Origin: Proteles cristata cristata
Taxonomy: Eukaryota; Chordata; Mammalia; Carnivora; Hyaenidae
Assembly (NCBI GenBank): GCA_017311185.1
Contig: JAESUZ010002392.1
Location: 930,001 to 994,000 of the forward strand
DNA length: 64,000 bases
Reading direction: 5' to 3'
The notes beneath the pieces were generated by a model. That model saw only the letters and a program-made list of their open reading frames with translations. It was not told where the DNA came from and ran no database searches. The position numbers were made by a program, and so were the translations under genes. Shown here piece by piece: positions 24,604 to 35,869 of the stretch; positions within the stretch are counted from its first letter, which is position 1; each line of letters starts with the position of its first letter.

Positions 24604-24839
24604 TATATCCCAGTTTTATAAAAATCTAAGAAAACTAGTATAGCCTAGTCTCACAGGAAGACTAGTCTTGGGTCTTGAGTGTGGAACAATTTCTTCAGTG
24701 ACTAAAGCATCCTTTGAGATATAGCCTTGCCCTAGGTTTTAGCTTATCTATAGATTTTACTATAGGAGGATTTTGTTGGCATTTCCTCTTTCAGTTTTTC
24801 AATAATGTTGGTCAGCCTTTCTGTGTTTCTGCTTTTCTC

Positions 24840-25000
24840 TCTGTGTCTTTCCAGTTCTAATCCTGGTGCCAACCAGCTACCTCACCCTTTGCTCTACCTA
24901 CTCACTGATCATGTTGGCTACAGGCCTTTGCTGTCTGCTTCCCTTAGTATATTCTCAATTTTTGCCCTTCCCTGCCAGTAATTCTCTCTATATATGTCTA
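24840..25000 (+). mobile_element. Possible L2 fragment
   Basis: accctttgctctacctactc and ctacaggcctttgctgtctg resemble the L2 segment ending in 'caggcctttgca'. Weak match. Confidence 0.35.
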
Positions 25001-25213
25001 TTACCAAATGAAAGAATTATATCGATTTAATTAATCCATATTGACCTTAGGTCAGAGATCGGATACCAAGCAATTTCAGTAGATGTTGGCCAGATTGTAT
25101 TGGCTGCTTTTGGATCAGGAATTTACTGTTGGTACAATAACCTTGGTGGATGGGGAAGTGTCACGAATTACAAAACACAGCCATTGATGGAGCTTACCCA
25201 ATAGAGACTTTGT

Positions 25214-25241
25214 GTGAGTGGTGTGTGTGTGTGTGTGTGTA
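25214..25241. repeat. (GT)n microsatellite
   Basis: gtgagtggtgtgtgtgtgtg and on: about 9-10 uninterrupted GT units, not inside a recognised element. Confidence 0.95.
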
Positions 25242-25274
25242 ACATTTAGAGCAAAACAGACCCTTTTTTTTTCA

Positions 25275-25515
25275 ATACAGAGGGTTAAAAAGTATGGGCT
25301 CTGGAATGAAACACCTTGTATCCAGATCTTGGCACAGCTATGAGACTGAGGACAAGTTGCTTAACTATGCTAAGTCCAAGTTTCTGCATTTATAGAAAGG
25401 GGATAGTGTAGTATCTACATCATAATTGTTGTGAGGATTAAACGAAGTAATCCAATTAAGATTCTGGGCTGATGATAAGCCCTCAGCAAATTCCAGACGC
25501 TATTGTTATTGTTTC
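25275..25515 (-). mobile_element. MIR, antisense, nearly full length
   Basis: gtatgggctctggaatgaaa, gcacagctatgagactgagg, caagttgcttaactatgcta, gaggattaaacgaagtaatc and cagacgctattgttatt span most of MIR in reverse. Confidence 0.78.
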
Positions 25516-25704
25516 TATGGCATCATAGTTCTTAGGAGGATTAAATAACAAGTTTACGTTCTTTACTGCTACATGTGAAAAGGCCTTGTCTCCTGAGTAG
25601 AGCAGATGATTGATCCTTAGAGATGGGAGATGGTATCTTATATTGCTTTGGAATCACTCAAAGAAACTCATGCAATTTCTTTGTTATTAGATATTACACA
25701 ATTT

Positions 25705-25800
25705 ATTCCCTTATTCAGTCAGTATTCACTGAGCATCTATTATGTGCCAGAATCTGTTATTAGACCCAGAGATACAAAGATTAATAGGATAACAGTATGT
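25705..25800 (-). mobile_element. L2 3' end, antisense
   Basis: cagtattcactgagcatcta, ttatgtgccagaatctgtta and gatacaaagattaatagg are the reverse complement of the L2 terminus. Confidence 0.65.
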
Positions 25801-26554
25801 GGCTTGAAGGGATACCCCAGTGTTCAGGATGACAGGAAGAAAAAGAAAAGAGATCATGGAGACATAAGGAAGGTAGACTCAGTGAACCCAACTTGTTGAC
25901 ACTTGAACCTTACAGAGAAGAATGGGAAGCAACAGAGATGTAGTGACCTTACAGATAATTAGATGCAGCTCTCTCATTTTATAGAAAATGGAACTAGTTT
26001 AGGTAGCCATGAATCTTTCCTTGAAGGAACCCTTGGGCTGCTTTCCCACAGTGAACCCAGCAGTATGTGAGCCCTTAGATTGGTTTAGAAGCAAACCCCT
26101 GAGTTCCTTTATGGGAATCTGTCAGAACTAAATGCATGATACCTTACTAAACATCTACTCACCCAGAGATTCTAGCATGGTTCATCTTGCCATTGGCCGA
26201 AATTGTGACCATCAGGCCAGCATCCAAGACTTTGAAATCTCTGAGATCAAATTTGACACGTCATTTTCTTTTCTGAGAGAAAAGACATAAATCATATATA
26301 TTTCCCAAGTCTAAAGAAATCTATACATAACCGTCGGGGCTTTCATCAGTTAAGCACACGTGTATTAAAGCATAACCATTCTTTATTTTGTCTCCAAAGT
26401 ATCAACCTATAATGTTCCCAAAGAATTCATAATAATATAATAGGGTTTTTTTTTTTTTTTGGTCAATTGTGTAGTTAAAGTCCCCCTTTGTTCTTTTGAA
26501 AATGTATTTTCCCAAAGCAAGGTGTTATCTTATGATCACATTTAAGAATATTTT

Positions 26555-26781
26555 AGGGGCACCTGGGTGGTTCAGTCAGTTGAGTGTCCAGCTTCAGTTC
26601 AGGTCATGATCTCATAGCTCGTGAGTGTGAGCCCCACATCAGGCTCTGTGTTGACAGCTCAAAGCCTGAAGCGTGTTTTGGATTCTGTGTCTCCATCTCT
26701 CTCTGCCCCTTCCCTGCATTTGCTGTGTGTCTCTCTCCCTCTCTCTCTCTCAAAGGTAAATAAACATTTCAAAAATTTTTA
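26555..26781 (+). mobile_element. Felid tRNA-Lys SINE
   Basis: Complete: head ggggcacctgggtggttcag, ggtcatgatctcatagctcg, caggctctgtgttgacagct, and tail aggtaaataaacatttcaaa. An exact 11-bp target duplication aagaatatttt lies at 26,544-26,554 and 26,782-26,792. Confidence 0.95.
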
Positions 26782-26879
26782 AAGAATATTTTGTATTATC
26801 TGTTAATTAAAATTGAATGAGACAAACTTTCAAAAAACCTTAGCATTTATTTGCAGACCAAATTGTTTACGATGTCAGG

Positions 26880-27150
26880 TATCATACCTCCTATAACCTC
26901 ACGTAAGTGCTTTGCTCCCATAGCACCCTGTACCTTCCTTTATTATTGAATTCACAACACTATAAACAATAATGTGTTTTAGTTTCATCTGGGAAATTGT
27001 GTGCCCTTTGACAGAAGAATCTGTCTCACTTTTTCTCTCTCTCCCTGTAATTTTCTATATATTTATTAAGCAAAATCTTTGTATTCCTAGTCCCTAATGG
27101 GATCTAGCATCAAGTAGGGTTTCCATAAATGCTTGCTGAATTAAAAAGAG
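26880..27150 (+). mobile_element. L2 3' end
   Basis: gctcccatagcaccctgtac, cctttgacagaagaatctgt and gggtttccataaatgcttgc follow the last ~250 bp of L2. Confidence 0.72.
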
Positions 27151-27159
27151 TAGTTAGTC

Positions 27160-27265
27160 TTATTCAGTCATTCGTTCAACAAATATCTGTATGTACCTAT
27201 TATGCCTGGTCCTGGTCAATGTAGGTAGGGTACATTAGTTGGTAAGAAATATTTAATCATTGTTT
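27160..27265 (-). mobile_element. L2/MIR-type 3' end, antisense
   Basis: cagtcattcgttcaacaaat and tgtacctattatgcctggtc are the reverse complement of the shared L2/MIR tail. It lies tail to tail with the preceding L2. Confidence 0.55.
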
Positions 27266-27269
27266 TTAA

Positions 27270-28880
27270 GGGACTTAGATCTAGCAACTTATTTTTAATA
27301 AAGCCGTATAAGAATAGTTCCATTTTACAAATAAGTCTGACTCATATGATTTCCTTTGAGTGGTGAATAAGCCATGAGTTCAGAAATTTTCTATTCATAT
27401 AATGTTTCCAATCAAATCAAGTTAATAATAGTTATTTCAAAAGTGGCTTCCAATTCTTGCAAGGTTACTTGTAGTCTTTGGAGCTTCATGTCTGCTATTT
27501 TTAATGGCTTTCTGCCCAAAGCAGCTTAGCCTAATTGGGAAGGGATGTGTTCTTTTTTTGATAAGGGAATAACTCTCATGAATGATAATGGGAGTTATGT
27601 GTGAACATGAAGAAAAACTTGACTTTTAATACTGTGGATTGCATAACAGCTTTTCAGAGACTGCTTCTATGATTGATTGTCTCTCCCTAAATGCTTCCAT
27701 CTATCAGTATGATTTGAGGAAAGGGTTGCTTTTTTATTCTGGATAAGTCTCTCAAAACAAAGACCAACTAATTATTTGAAAATTCCAAAACACACTTTAG
27801 GATAGTGTTACGGAGTGAAAACACTTCCATTTGGATATCCCATAGGAGCTGCCATTCATTAATGTTTAAAACAGATGCTTCAGTGAGCAACATATTTAAT
27901 TAAATCCAAACCTGTTGTTATTATTCCAGAAAATATTATTATTAGCACAAGTTCCAAATGGAACTCACAGCAACTTCTGGTTGGAGTTTGGGAAACATAT
28001 TTTAATTTTTTTTAAAGAATTTACTTAAAGTAGAAATCACTGCAGTTAACTAGATACATTTTTTTTCCCCAACTCAAGTCCATGGTAGTTTTGAGAGTTA
28101 GTTAATTGCTTAGAATCATTGCTACTTTGATAGAGTGACTGAGCAGACCAGCTGCCTGGACAGGCCACATACATCATCATAAAATGTTGGAATGCACAGA
28201 TGAAGTATCTGTCTGTGCTTCTTAAAAAGGACAAATAAAGAGAAAAAAAGTCTTCAGATTTTATAACATGGACTTGAAAGATTGGCAGATGTGTCACTAA
28301 TTATATAATTGCTGTCTTATGTGGTTCTAATAAAATTATTTGAAGCCCAAAAAATGTCTAGCAGTGAATTATTTAATCTAATACGCAGTTATAACAAAAA
28401 TAATTAGTATTTACTTTAAACTCTAAATTGTCAACAAAAAACCTCAAGTAATTATTTTCATAGTGCTGCATAATGAAATAAATGTGTAATTAGTGACAGA
28501 TGGGACTTTTAAAATTTAAAACATAGGAAAAAATCATATCACCTGTTTTGATTATTTTTTTTTACATGAGTGAAGTTAGAATTTGTGAAATTGAGGTACA
28601 AAGAGAATTAAAAGAATTAACTCTCTAAATTAATGCAGTAGTCCTTGCTCATGTTTCCCAGGGTCCTATGAATTCTCTTTAAAATTCTTTGGTTTTGAAA
28701 CTGAAGATAGGTTTGAGCCATGTCATGCCCACTGCTTCACTCTGTTTTAAGTGAGCAACATTAGAATTTCTTAGATCTTAGAATCACTGTTTATTTGAGG
28801 CCAAATTTTAATAGCAGGATGAATTTTAGGTGAAGTTACCAGCACTTATTTGTTTTATATGACAATTCTAGTCTTTCCAA
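27270..28880. other. Repeat-poor single-copy block
   Basis: About 1.6 kb without an identifiable interspersed repeat, AT-rich with several TAATTA-like motifs. Candidate for conserved non-coding sequence, but conservation cannot be judged from the window. Confidence 0.5.
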
Positions 28881-29389
28881 TGTTTTGGGTTTTTTTTTTT
28901 TTTTTCTGTACATAATGAAGACCAGTATCTTTCTGTGGCCTATAAGATGGCCTGAACAATGGCTGAAATAATCAAGATGGTCTCATCCTATCTGTCTATA
29001 AGATTTCTATGGTTCTGTTGATTATGTTACAAGCCTGTAAATAAGAATGTTTATATACTTCTCATCAGCACCCACTTGCAATTGGCTATGCATTTTTATC
29101 ATCTTATTTCTGGTGTTAACTAGATTATGATGTGCTCTACCAGAGAGACCTTATTCTCATTTTCTCTGCCTCCTTTTTCCACCTTTTCCTGGCCCTTTGA
29201 CTTTTAAATATACCCCAGCCCTTGCTTATCAAGGACAAGGATGACCATCTTTATAAATTTAGGTGCCATGGCAATGATCATAAGTTGAGTCCTGCTTTTG
29301 AAATGTTTTATTTTATACTTTCAGTCGTTTAAAGACATGTACTATGGAACTATACCCCAAACATGTAGTTGGAAATACAAAGTTGTACT

Positions 29390-29500
29390 TCAGAGCTATA
29401 AACTTTTGGAAGGCATGGATAACTTTTCATTCATTTTCTATTTCTAAAACCAGGCCTAGTTGCAAGTTAGTAGGTGCTCAGTAGGTTTGTTGAATTGTTT
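29390..29500 (+). mobile_element. Possible L2 3' end
   Basis: taaaaccaggcctagttgca and gtaggtgctcagtaggtttg then ttgaattg resemble the L2 terminus. Weak. Confidence 0.4.
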
Positions 29501-30639
29501 ATTAGCCTGTGTCATAGATCACGGGAATAAGAAGATGATCTCATACTCTAGGTTAAGAAATGTAAATGTATGAGAAATTTCAGGTATTTGAAAAGATCCG
29601 ATAAGTAGCATTCCTTTTCTGACTAAATTTGCAACCAACTGAGAGATATAGAGGAATCAGGTAAATATCAAAATATCAGTCTTACTATTGAGAAACATTT
29701 TTTTTTTAAAGTTACTTCTGTGGCTAAATGGATTTGCTAACACTCTACTGATGTAAACTTATGCCCCCAGTTGCAATCCATTTCCATAGGAAAAAGCCTC
29801 TTTTGGCATGGGAATTAGCAGGCCAGAAATTTCCTTCTCTGCAAGTATTTAGAACCCTAAGTCCCAGAAGGGACCATGCCATCCGTGTCCAGTCTGTCCC
29901 ACCAAACTCACGTACTAGATAAATGAATCAGTGTTCCTTCTCTGGAGAATAAAGATGTGGAGAGAGTTTGAAAGTAATGAGTAAAGGAGGATTCTCCACT
30001 TGGAAACCTGAGTAAAGGGAAATAAGAATTTCCCTCAAAGTTCTCTCTTTGTTTTTGTTTCTTGCACATAGAGCATTGGCTTCCCTATCAAAGTAGTCAG
30101 TCTATTAAGAGGAGTCAGGAAAATGGCAATGAAATTGTTATCCTTGTCATTGATAAAAGCTAGTCTGCAGAAAATAACTTAGATTTGTGGTCTTAAGTAC
30201 TCTCATAAACCAAACTTTGTCCAAAACTGCAAACTCTCCCACAGAGCCAGTGCCTTACTGCGTTGCAGGATAGCAACTCAGAATGCACCCTCTCCAAAAT
30301 CAGAAGAGGATTCAGAAGGTACCGACTCTTTCAAGACCAGTTTCTTCATCAAAATTCAGCAGAGAGATAAGTGAATCACCCCTCTTCTCTTAGTAGTAAG
30401 TGAGAGAGGGGGGAGAGATTAACCAGAAGTCTTACACTGGTTTATATTCTGCCACAAGAAAAAATGAGGAGTAGGACGTGTTTGCAGGAGGAGCCAAAGA
30501 AAAGTTTCAAGCATGATAACAATTAGTTTGCAGAAATGTGACTCTGAAGAATGTATTCTGAACAGCCAGTTCTAAAGCCTGGGAGACCAGGTAACACATA
30601 GTGACTGAAATCTCAGGATTAGATGACTTAGGGAGAGTA

Positions 30640-31020
30640 TGTGGAGAAAGAAGTGAATAAAATAGAAAAAGAGCAGAAGATGAATCCCCAAGAAATGCAC
30701 TATGAGATATTATGAGATAGTTGGAGAAAGAGGAGTCCAAGGAAACTGAGAGAGTTTGAAGCAGCCAAGAGAGTTTGAAGAAAAAACTAGAAGGGAATTG
30801 CACAAAGGAAGGAGTGGCCATAGGTGTGAAACCTTCAATGGTCAAATAAGATAAGGACTGGTAGGTCTCCCTGGGGTTGAGCAACATGGAGGGAATCGAG
30901 AACATCTGTGAGAGTGTTACCAGAATAATTGGATCAGAAGCCATATTGCGTTGAATTGAGAATTCCATGGGTGTTGAGAGAGTAGAAATGGTTTCTAGAA
31001 ACTTGACTACAAATGAAAAC
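30640..31020. repeat. Old dispersed repeat, family not named
   Basis: ggtcaaataagataaggact, gggttgagcaacatggaggg and gatcagaagccatattgcgt resemble a phrase repeated in mammalian genomes ('ggatttagcaacatggaggtc'). I cannot name the family. The minus-strand 153-residue ORF over this stretch, the longest in the window, shows no domain and is not called as a gene. Confidence 0.42.
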
Positions 31021-31654
31021 GGTAATTTGAAAGTTAGATGGGCACTTCAAGCCCAATTGGCCACAGTCCTAAACCACATTCCCTAACAGTACAAGCATTA
31101 ATTGAAATGATCTTTGTACTCTGCCTGTCTTCTGTATCTATCTCTCAATTAGCTCCGAACTGTGGTGGGGTCTGGGCAGTAGAGGAACAGTGGCGTTATT
31201 TATTAGGCACTTCCGAATTTGAACAACAAAGGGATGTTGAGCATTTCAAATATGGGTTGAAATAATTTGTATGTGGGAAAGAAGATGTTGAGGAAGAGCA
31301 GGGTTCCAGCCTGAAGGTTACTATCTTTCCTTTGAAGTGGGAGGCAAGATCAGGTAGTGATAGGGCAGGAGAGAAACAGTAGGCAGGAGGCTAAAGGGAC
31401 ATGATGGAGGTTCAGAGGAGATTCTGTGTGAAATGCGAATGAGCACTTACCAAGAACAAATAGGTTATTATAAATGCCTAATTAAAGTTATTTTTTAATA
31501 GTGAATTTTTAGTGGACCCAATATACATAAATTGGCAACTGATTCCAAATTTAGTCAACTTCCAAGGAAGAAAATAATTCTGCAATTGTGACTCTTGGCT
31601 TCTGAGAAGGTAGTTATTCTTGGTTCTTATACCATTATAACACTATTCTCAATC

Positions 31655-31770
31655 CTCCTGTTCTCTAATTTTAATGTTGATATGCCCCAGGGACTCATCA
31701 TTTACTTTCTTTTATGCCTCTACAGCCTCTCTTTAATAGGTTTTATTCACTCCCATGGCCTCAACCTAAA
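31655..31770 (+). mobile_element. L2 fragment
   Basis: ttaatgttgatatgccccag, ggactcatcatttactttct and ttcactcccatggcctcaa follow the L2 RT region upstream of the ADD motif. Confidence 0.55.
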
Positions 31771-32109
31771 TGTAAACAAACAGCATCAAAACTTAAACTT
31801 AGCATTCTGACCACACTGGTCAGTTGTCACAAGGCACCTGAAACTCAACAGTTTAAATAACAAAGCTACCAGAAAACCATCTGGTACCATCTCAGTTACC
31901 CTGACCTTGTTCATCTTCCTTCTCTCTCATCTCTCTGAGTGCCCTACTATATCATGTGAGAGGACTTTCTAAGCCAGGGCAAAACAGTAATTAGCAAGAT
32001 CTGCCTGACATTCTGAAGTCAAATATACATGATTCATAGTTACTCACAGAGTTGATGATCCATGCCACTGTTCCTCTCCTAATTGTGTTTATCTAGATAT
32101 ATTCTAACC

Positions 32110-32375
32110 AACATAATAGCTGCTAGTTACATGTGGCTACTGAGGACTTGAAATGTGGCTAATAGCCATTTGGAATGTGCTGAAAAGCAAAGAACACACC
32201 AAATTCCAAAGACTTAGTACTGAAAAATAATGTAAAAAACTCATTAATAACTTCATGTTGATTAAATGTCAAAATAATATTTTAATGAGTTAGGTTAAAT
32301 ATATTATTAAAATTAATTTTAATTATTTCTGTGTACTTTTTATGCAGCTATTAGAAAATAGAAAATTAGATCTGT
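32110..32375 (+). mobile_element. hAT-Charlie remnant (MER3-like)
   Basis: ctagttacatgtggctactg, aggacttgaaatgtggctaa, ggttaaatatattattaaaa and tgcagctattagaaaataga follow an old non-autonomous hAT element. The family name is from memory and less sure than the class. Confidence 0.55.
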
Positions 32376-32534
32376 TTCTCACTATTTCTCTGTACAGGAT
32401 TGGTCTGGAGGTAACTATTCTGTATTCTGACTGAATTCATTTAGACAGCCATGATTACACTTAGCACATTTTATTGAAATTATACTGAATGTGTATAATG
32501 CTTTTTGATAATCTGTCCTTGAAAACTTTTTCTT

Positions 32535-32753
32535 TTTTTAAAAAATTAAAAAAAAATTTTAATGTTTATTTATTTTTGAGAGAGACAGACAGTGGAGGAG
32601 GGGCAGAGAGAGAGGGAGACACAGAATCCGAAGCAGGTTTCAGGCTCTGAGCTATCAGCACAGAGCCTCATGTGGGGCTCAAACCCATGAGCCATGAGTT
32701 TATGACCTGAGCCGAAGTCGGCCGCTTAACCAACTGAGCCACCTAGGTGCCCC
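32535..32753 (-). mobile_element. Felid tRNA-Lys SINE, antisense
   Basis: A-rich tail in reverse (aatgtttatttatttttgag), ggaggaggggcagagagaga, caggctctgagctatcagca, cgaagtcggccgcttaacca, and head gagccacctaggtgcccc. Target duplication: aaaactttttctt (32,522-32,534) and aaaatgttttctt (32,754-32,766). Confidence 0.95.
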
Positions 32754-33249
32754 AAAATGTTTTCTTATAGTAGGTAAATTTGTTGACATATAGTTTTGAG
32801 ACCTCCCTCCAAAGCAAGTGTACTTACTAGATACTTTTTTGGTTAGGGAATCAGCAGTTGATTTAGGCTTAGCCAATCAGATGCTTAGCCAAATCCCTAG
32901 ATTTGGAACTGGATGTCAGGGAGGCAAAAAAGCTTGGATCATGAGGTCCTCATTCCAGTATTAGAAGGCAGCCACAATGACACTCAATTTCCATTGTCTG
33001 TAGCTGGCTGTTGCATAAGCTGAGGTGACCATTCCTTAGAAAGTCTGTAGCAGGGCTCGCTGGACTTATTTGTCACCAGAGTTTGTTTCTAGTATTAGTT
33101 CCTCTTCTTCCTGCTTGTTTTCTAAGCCTAGTCTTAAAGCCTGTGAAATGCCCTGAGCTGGTTCTATCAGTCCCACTTCTTGAATAATCCTGAGTAGACT
33201 TTGGTACTCTATAACATATGCTAACCTATTCTGCTCACTGTATTCTTGA

Positions 33250-33640
33250 AAGATGAATAAGCTAGAGAGAGAAAAAAAAAAAGGAGAGTTGGAAGAACAC
33301 TCAACACAAACAAAGGCACAGAGGCTGGAAATGCCATACTGTGAGCAACTAAAAGAGATTAGAATTAGGAGTCTAGCAGATAAAGTGCAACATGCCAGGT
33401 AGGGAAGCCACCAAGGATAAAAGCATGAAGATATTGCATACTATGCTTATGTATAAGTATAAGTTACTTATACTTATGTATGTATAAGTATAAGTTACTT
33501 ATACTTATGTATGTATAAGTAACCACAGAGGTTATTCTGTGGGTAATGATGACCACTAGAATATGTTAGGCAGAGAAATAGCAAAGTCATATTTGCAATA
33601 AAGATAGATTACTCCATCAGTTAGGAATGATTTGATTGCA
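33250..33640 (-). mobile_element. Possible L2 fragment, antisense, hosting the palindromic minisatellite
   Basis: acaaacaaaggcacagaggc and gaaatagcaaagtcatattt followed by agatagattactccatcag resemble the reverse complement of the L2 3' half. Diverged; the 31-bp tandem repeat lies in the middle. Confidence 0.4.
33450..33523. repeat. Palindromic 31-bp minisatellite, 2.4 copies
   Basis: Two identical 31-bp units (33,450-33,480 and 33,481-33,511) and a partial third. Each unit holds a perfect palindrome with 12-bp arms and a one-base centre: ataagtataagt, t, acttatacttat (33,453-33,477 and 33,484-33,508). Not a CRISPR, because there are no spacers. Confidence 0.95.
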
Positions 33641-34388
33641 GACTAAGAATATATGATTAATAGAAGTTTGATCCTTAAGGGCACATACAGCATCCCTTAC
33701 AGGAAGTCTTAAATGCAGTCAGTATAAGGCAGTACTGTCTTCAAATTCCAAACTATTGACATTGTTTTCCCCACTCACCTTCCTCTGTGTGCTAGTGTTT
33801 CCTCAGGTTGATGTTTCATGGTCACAAATTGGTCACTCCATATATCATGTACTTACCCTAGACATCTAAATCAATAGGGAGAGAAAGGGACAAACCACTG
33901 TTCCCAAGCTGCTACATCTTTTGTCAGGGTGTAAAGCCATTCCCCAAATTCTTTATCTGATGTCCCCTTATATTTCACTGGAGAGAATCAGATTACTAAC
34001 CACTCCCAGCTAGAAGGGACACTGAGAAAATGAACATTTGGTAAGGAAAAAACAAAAAAAACCAAAAACCCTATGTATCAGTCAGGAAAAAGTTGCAGAC
34101 CCAAAATAAGTAATTTAAAGAGAATTTAACAAAAGAACTCTTTACATAGAGATCATTGAAGAGTTGAGAAACTACAGAAACAGTGCATTCATGGAGGGCT
34201 GCTAAGAGGAGGGGGTTACACTCTCACCTATCCTAAAGTGGCAAATGGAGGAAGTGGCTACTGAAACTGGAGACAAAGATAGTTGTGTGGTGAGAAAAAA
34301 CTGATGGGAGTTGTTGTCTTTGGTCACATGGTATAGCCAGTGCACAGTGACTTCATGAGGAAGGAACTGGAATAGAAAATACCCCAGC

Positions 34389-34628
34389 TAGGGCGCTTGG
34401 GTGGCTCAGTCAGTTATGCATCCAACTTTGGCTCAGGTCATAATCTCACGGTTTGTGGGTTTGAGACCCGTGTTGGGCTCTGTGCTGACAGCTCAGAGCC
34501 TGGAGCCTGCTTCATGTTCTGTGTCTCCCTCTCTCTCTAACCCTCCCCCGTTCATTCTCTGTCTGTCTCTGTCTCTGTCTCTCTCTCACTCAGAAATAAA
34601 AAAAATAAAATAAAAAAAGAAACAAAAC
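34389..34628 (+). mobile_element. Felid tRNA-Lys SINE
   Basis: Head agggcgcttgggtggctcag, aatctcacggtttgtgggtt, gggctctgtgctgacagctc, a CTGT/CT tract and an A-rich tail (aaataaaaaaaataaaataa). Target duplication: aaaataccccagc (34,376-34,388) and aaaatactccagc (34,629-34,641). Confidence 0.95.
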
Positions 34629-35319
34629 AAAATACTCCAGCCTTTCTTATTTCCTCTTGTCGGGCCACCAGGTAGCTCAATGGCTAATTCGACTCAAAGC
34701 CAGATAAGAAAAGAGTCATCAATATTGTCTCTGTTAGGATAGAGAATAGTGTAAGGAAGTTGGAATTTGGATAGATGGATTAATCTTCTGCATATGGACC
34801 CATAGCTCCCAGAACAGACTGAGGTGCTGCTAAAGGAAAGAAGGGAAATATTTGTGGTGCAAGCAATGAACACAGTCTGCTGTTTTGACCATTGTGACAA
34901 TTTAGAGATGGATTTAAGATGGGAAATTTATCACAACACTCCCTTGCAAGAGATGACAGGGGCCAGTGACTGTTACTTGACATAATTGTCTAAGGAGTGT
35001 TTTATGTAAGATTATAAACATAGTTACTTCTTGGTTAGGATATGTCTTTACAAATTGAGATATATTTCAGATGAGTACATTTTCATCCATCTTAAATTTT
35101 GTAAAATTTGAAATTTGAAAATGCTTTGCATTACAATAGATCTAAATCACACAGATTGTATTAACTAGTAGAAAGATTGTATTAACAGTGAACTAGAAAT
35201 AAAGTTAAGTGGATATTACTCAGGGAAAATTCAGTTGTTTAACAGGGCAAGTATCTGAATACTGTTGTCATCTGTAAGGCTGGGCCATTATATTACACTG
35301 ATCTCCTCATTCATCTGCA

Positions 35320-35610
35320 TACCTTTAGCTTCTAATTCAATACCAGCATATAATCACACCCACCTTCCTCCTGTTCCCCCACCCTCATCTTTAATGTCTG
35401 AAAATCATGAATTTATACTCTATTTCTAAACTTTTGTTATTTGAAAATGATATATAGATGGAACCATAATATGTAATGTTTTAGAATATTGTTTGTTTTT
35501 TCATTTAGTTTAAGTCCCTGGAGATCCATTCAATTTGTGTGTATCAGTAGTTCACTCCTTTTTATTTGCCGAGTCATGTTAGGTTCATAGGTATCTTTTT
35601 CAGGCAATCT
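35320..35610 (-). mobile_element. Old LINE-1 3'-end fragment, antisense
   Basis: aaatgatatatagatggaac, tttgttttttcatttagttt, gagatccattcaatttgtgt and cagtagttcactccttttta follow the antisense L1M 3' region in the usual order. Diverged; boundaries are approximate. Confidence 0.62.
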
Positions 35611-35734
35611 CTTCAGTCAATTATACTTTTTAACTAAGTGCATTGAGTATTTGTGAGCCAGTTGCTTAGGAGAATTATCATACGTTCACCTAAATCCTTG
35701 TTATACATAGTATGGTGGGCAGATCAGTGACCTC

Positions 35735-35860
35735 AACATCAGGTGAGACTTGTTAAAATGTGGGCTCTCAGGTCTCACTCTAGACCTCCAGAATTAGAAT
35801 GTGCAGTTGAACAAGACTCTCAGGTGACTGGTATGAGCAATAAAGTGTGATCTATATCAC
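35735..35860 (+). mobile_element. MER5A-type hAT-Charlie fragment
   Basis: gagacttgttaaaatgtggg, ctcactctagacctccagaa, ttagaatgtgcagttgaaca and ctctcaggtgactggtatga match MER5A in order. Confidence 0.65.
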
Positions 35861-35869
35861 ACTGAAGAC

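Noticed and set aside
30507..30968. 153-residue minus-strand ORF, the longest in the window
   Set aside because: It overlaps a dispersed repeat, has no domain, and its plus strand is purine-rich DNA that readily gives Ser/Leu/Phe-rich antisense frames.
33450..33523. CRISPR-like array
   Set aside because: Units are contiguous with no spacers, and the context is a vertebrate genome.
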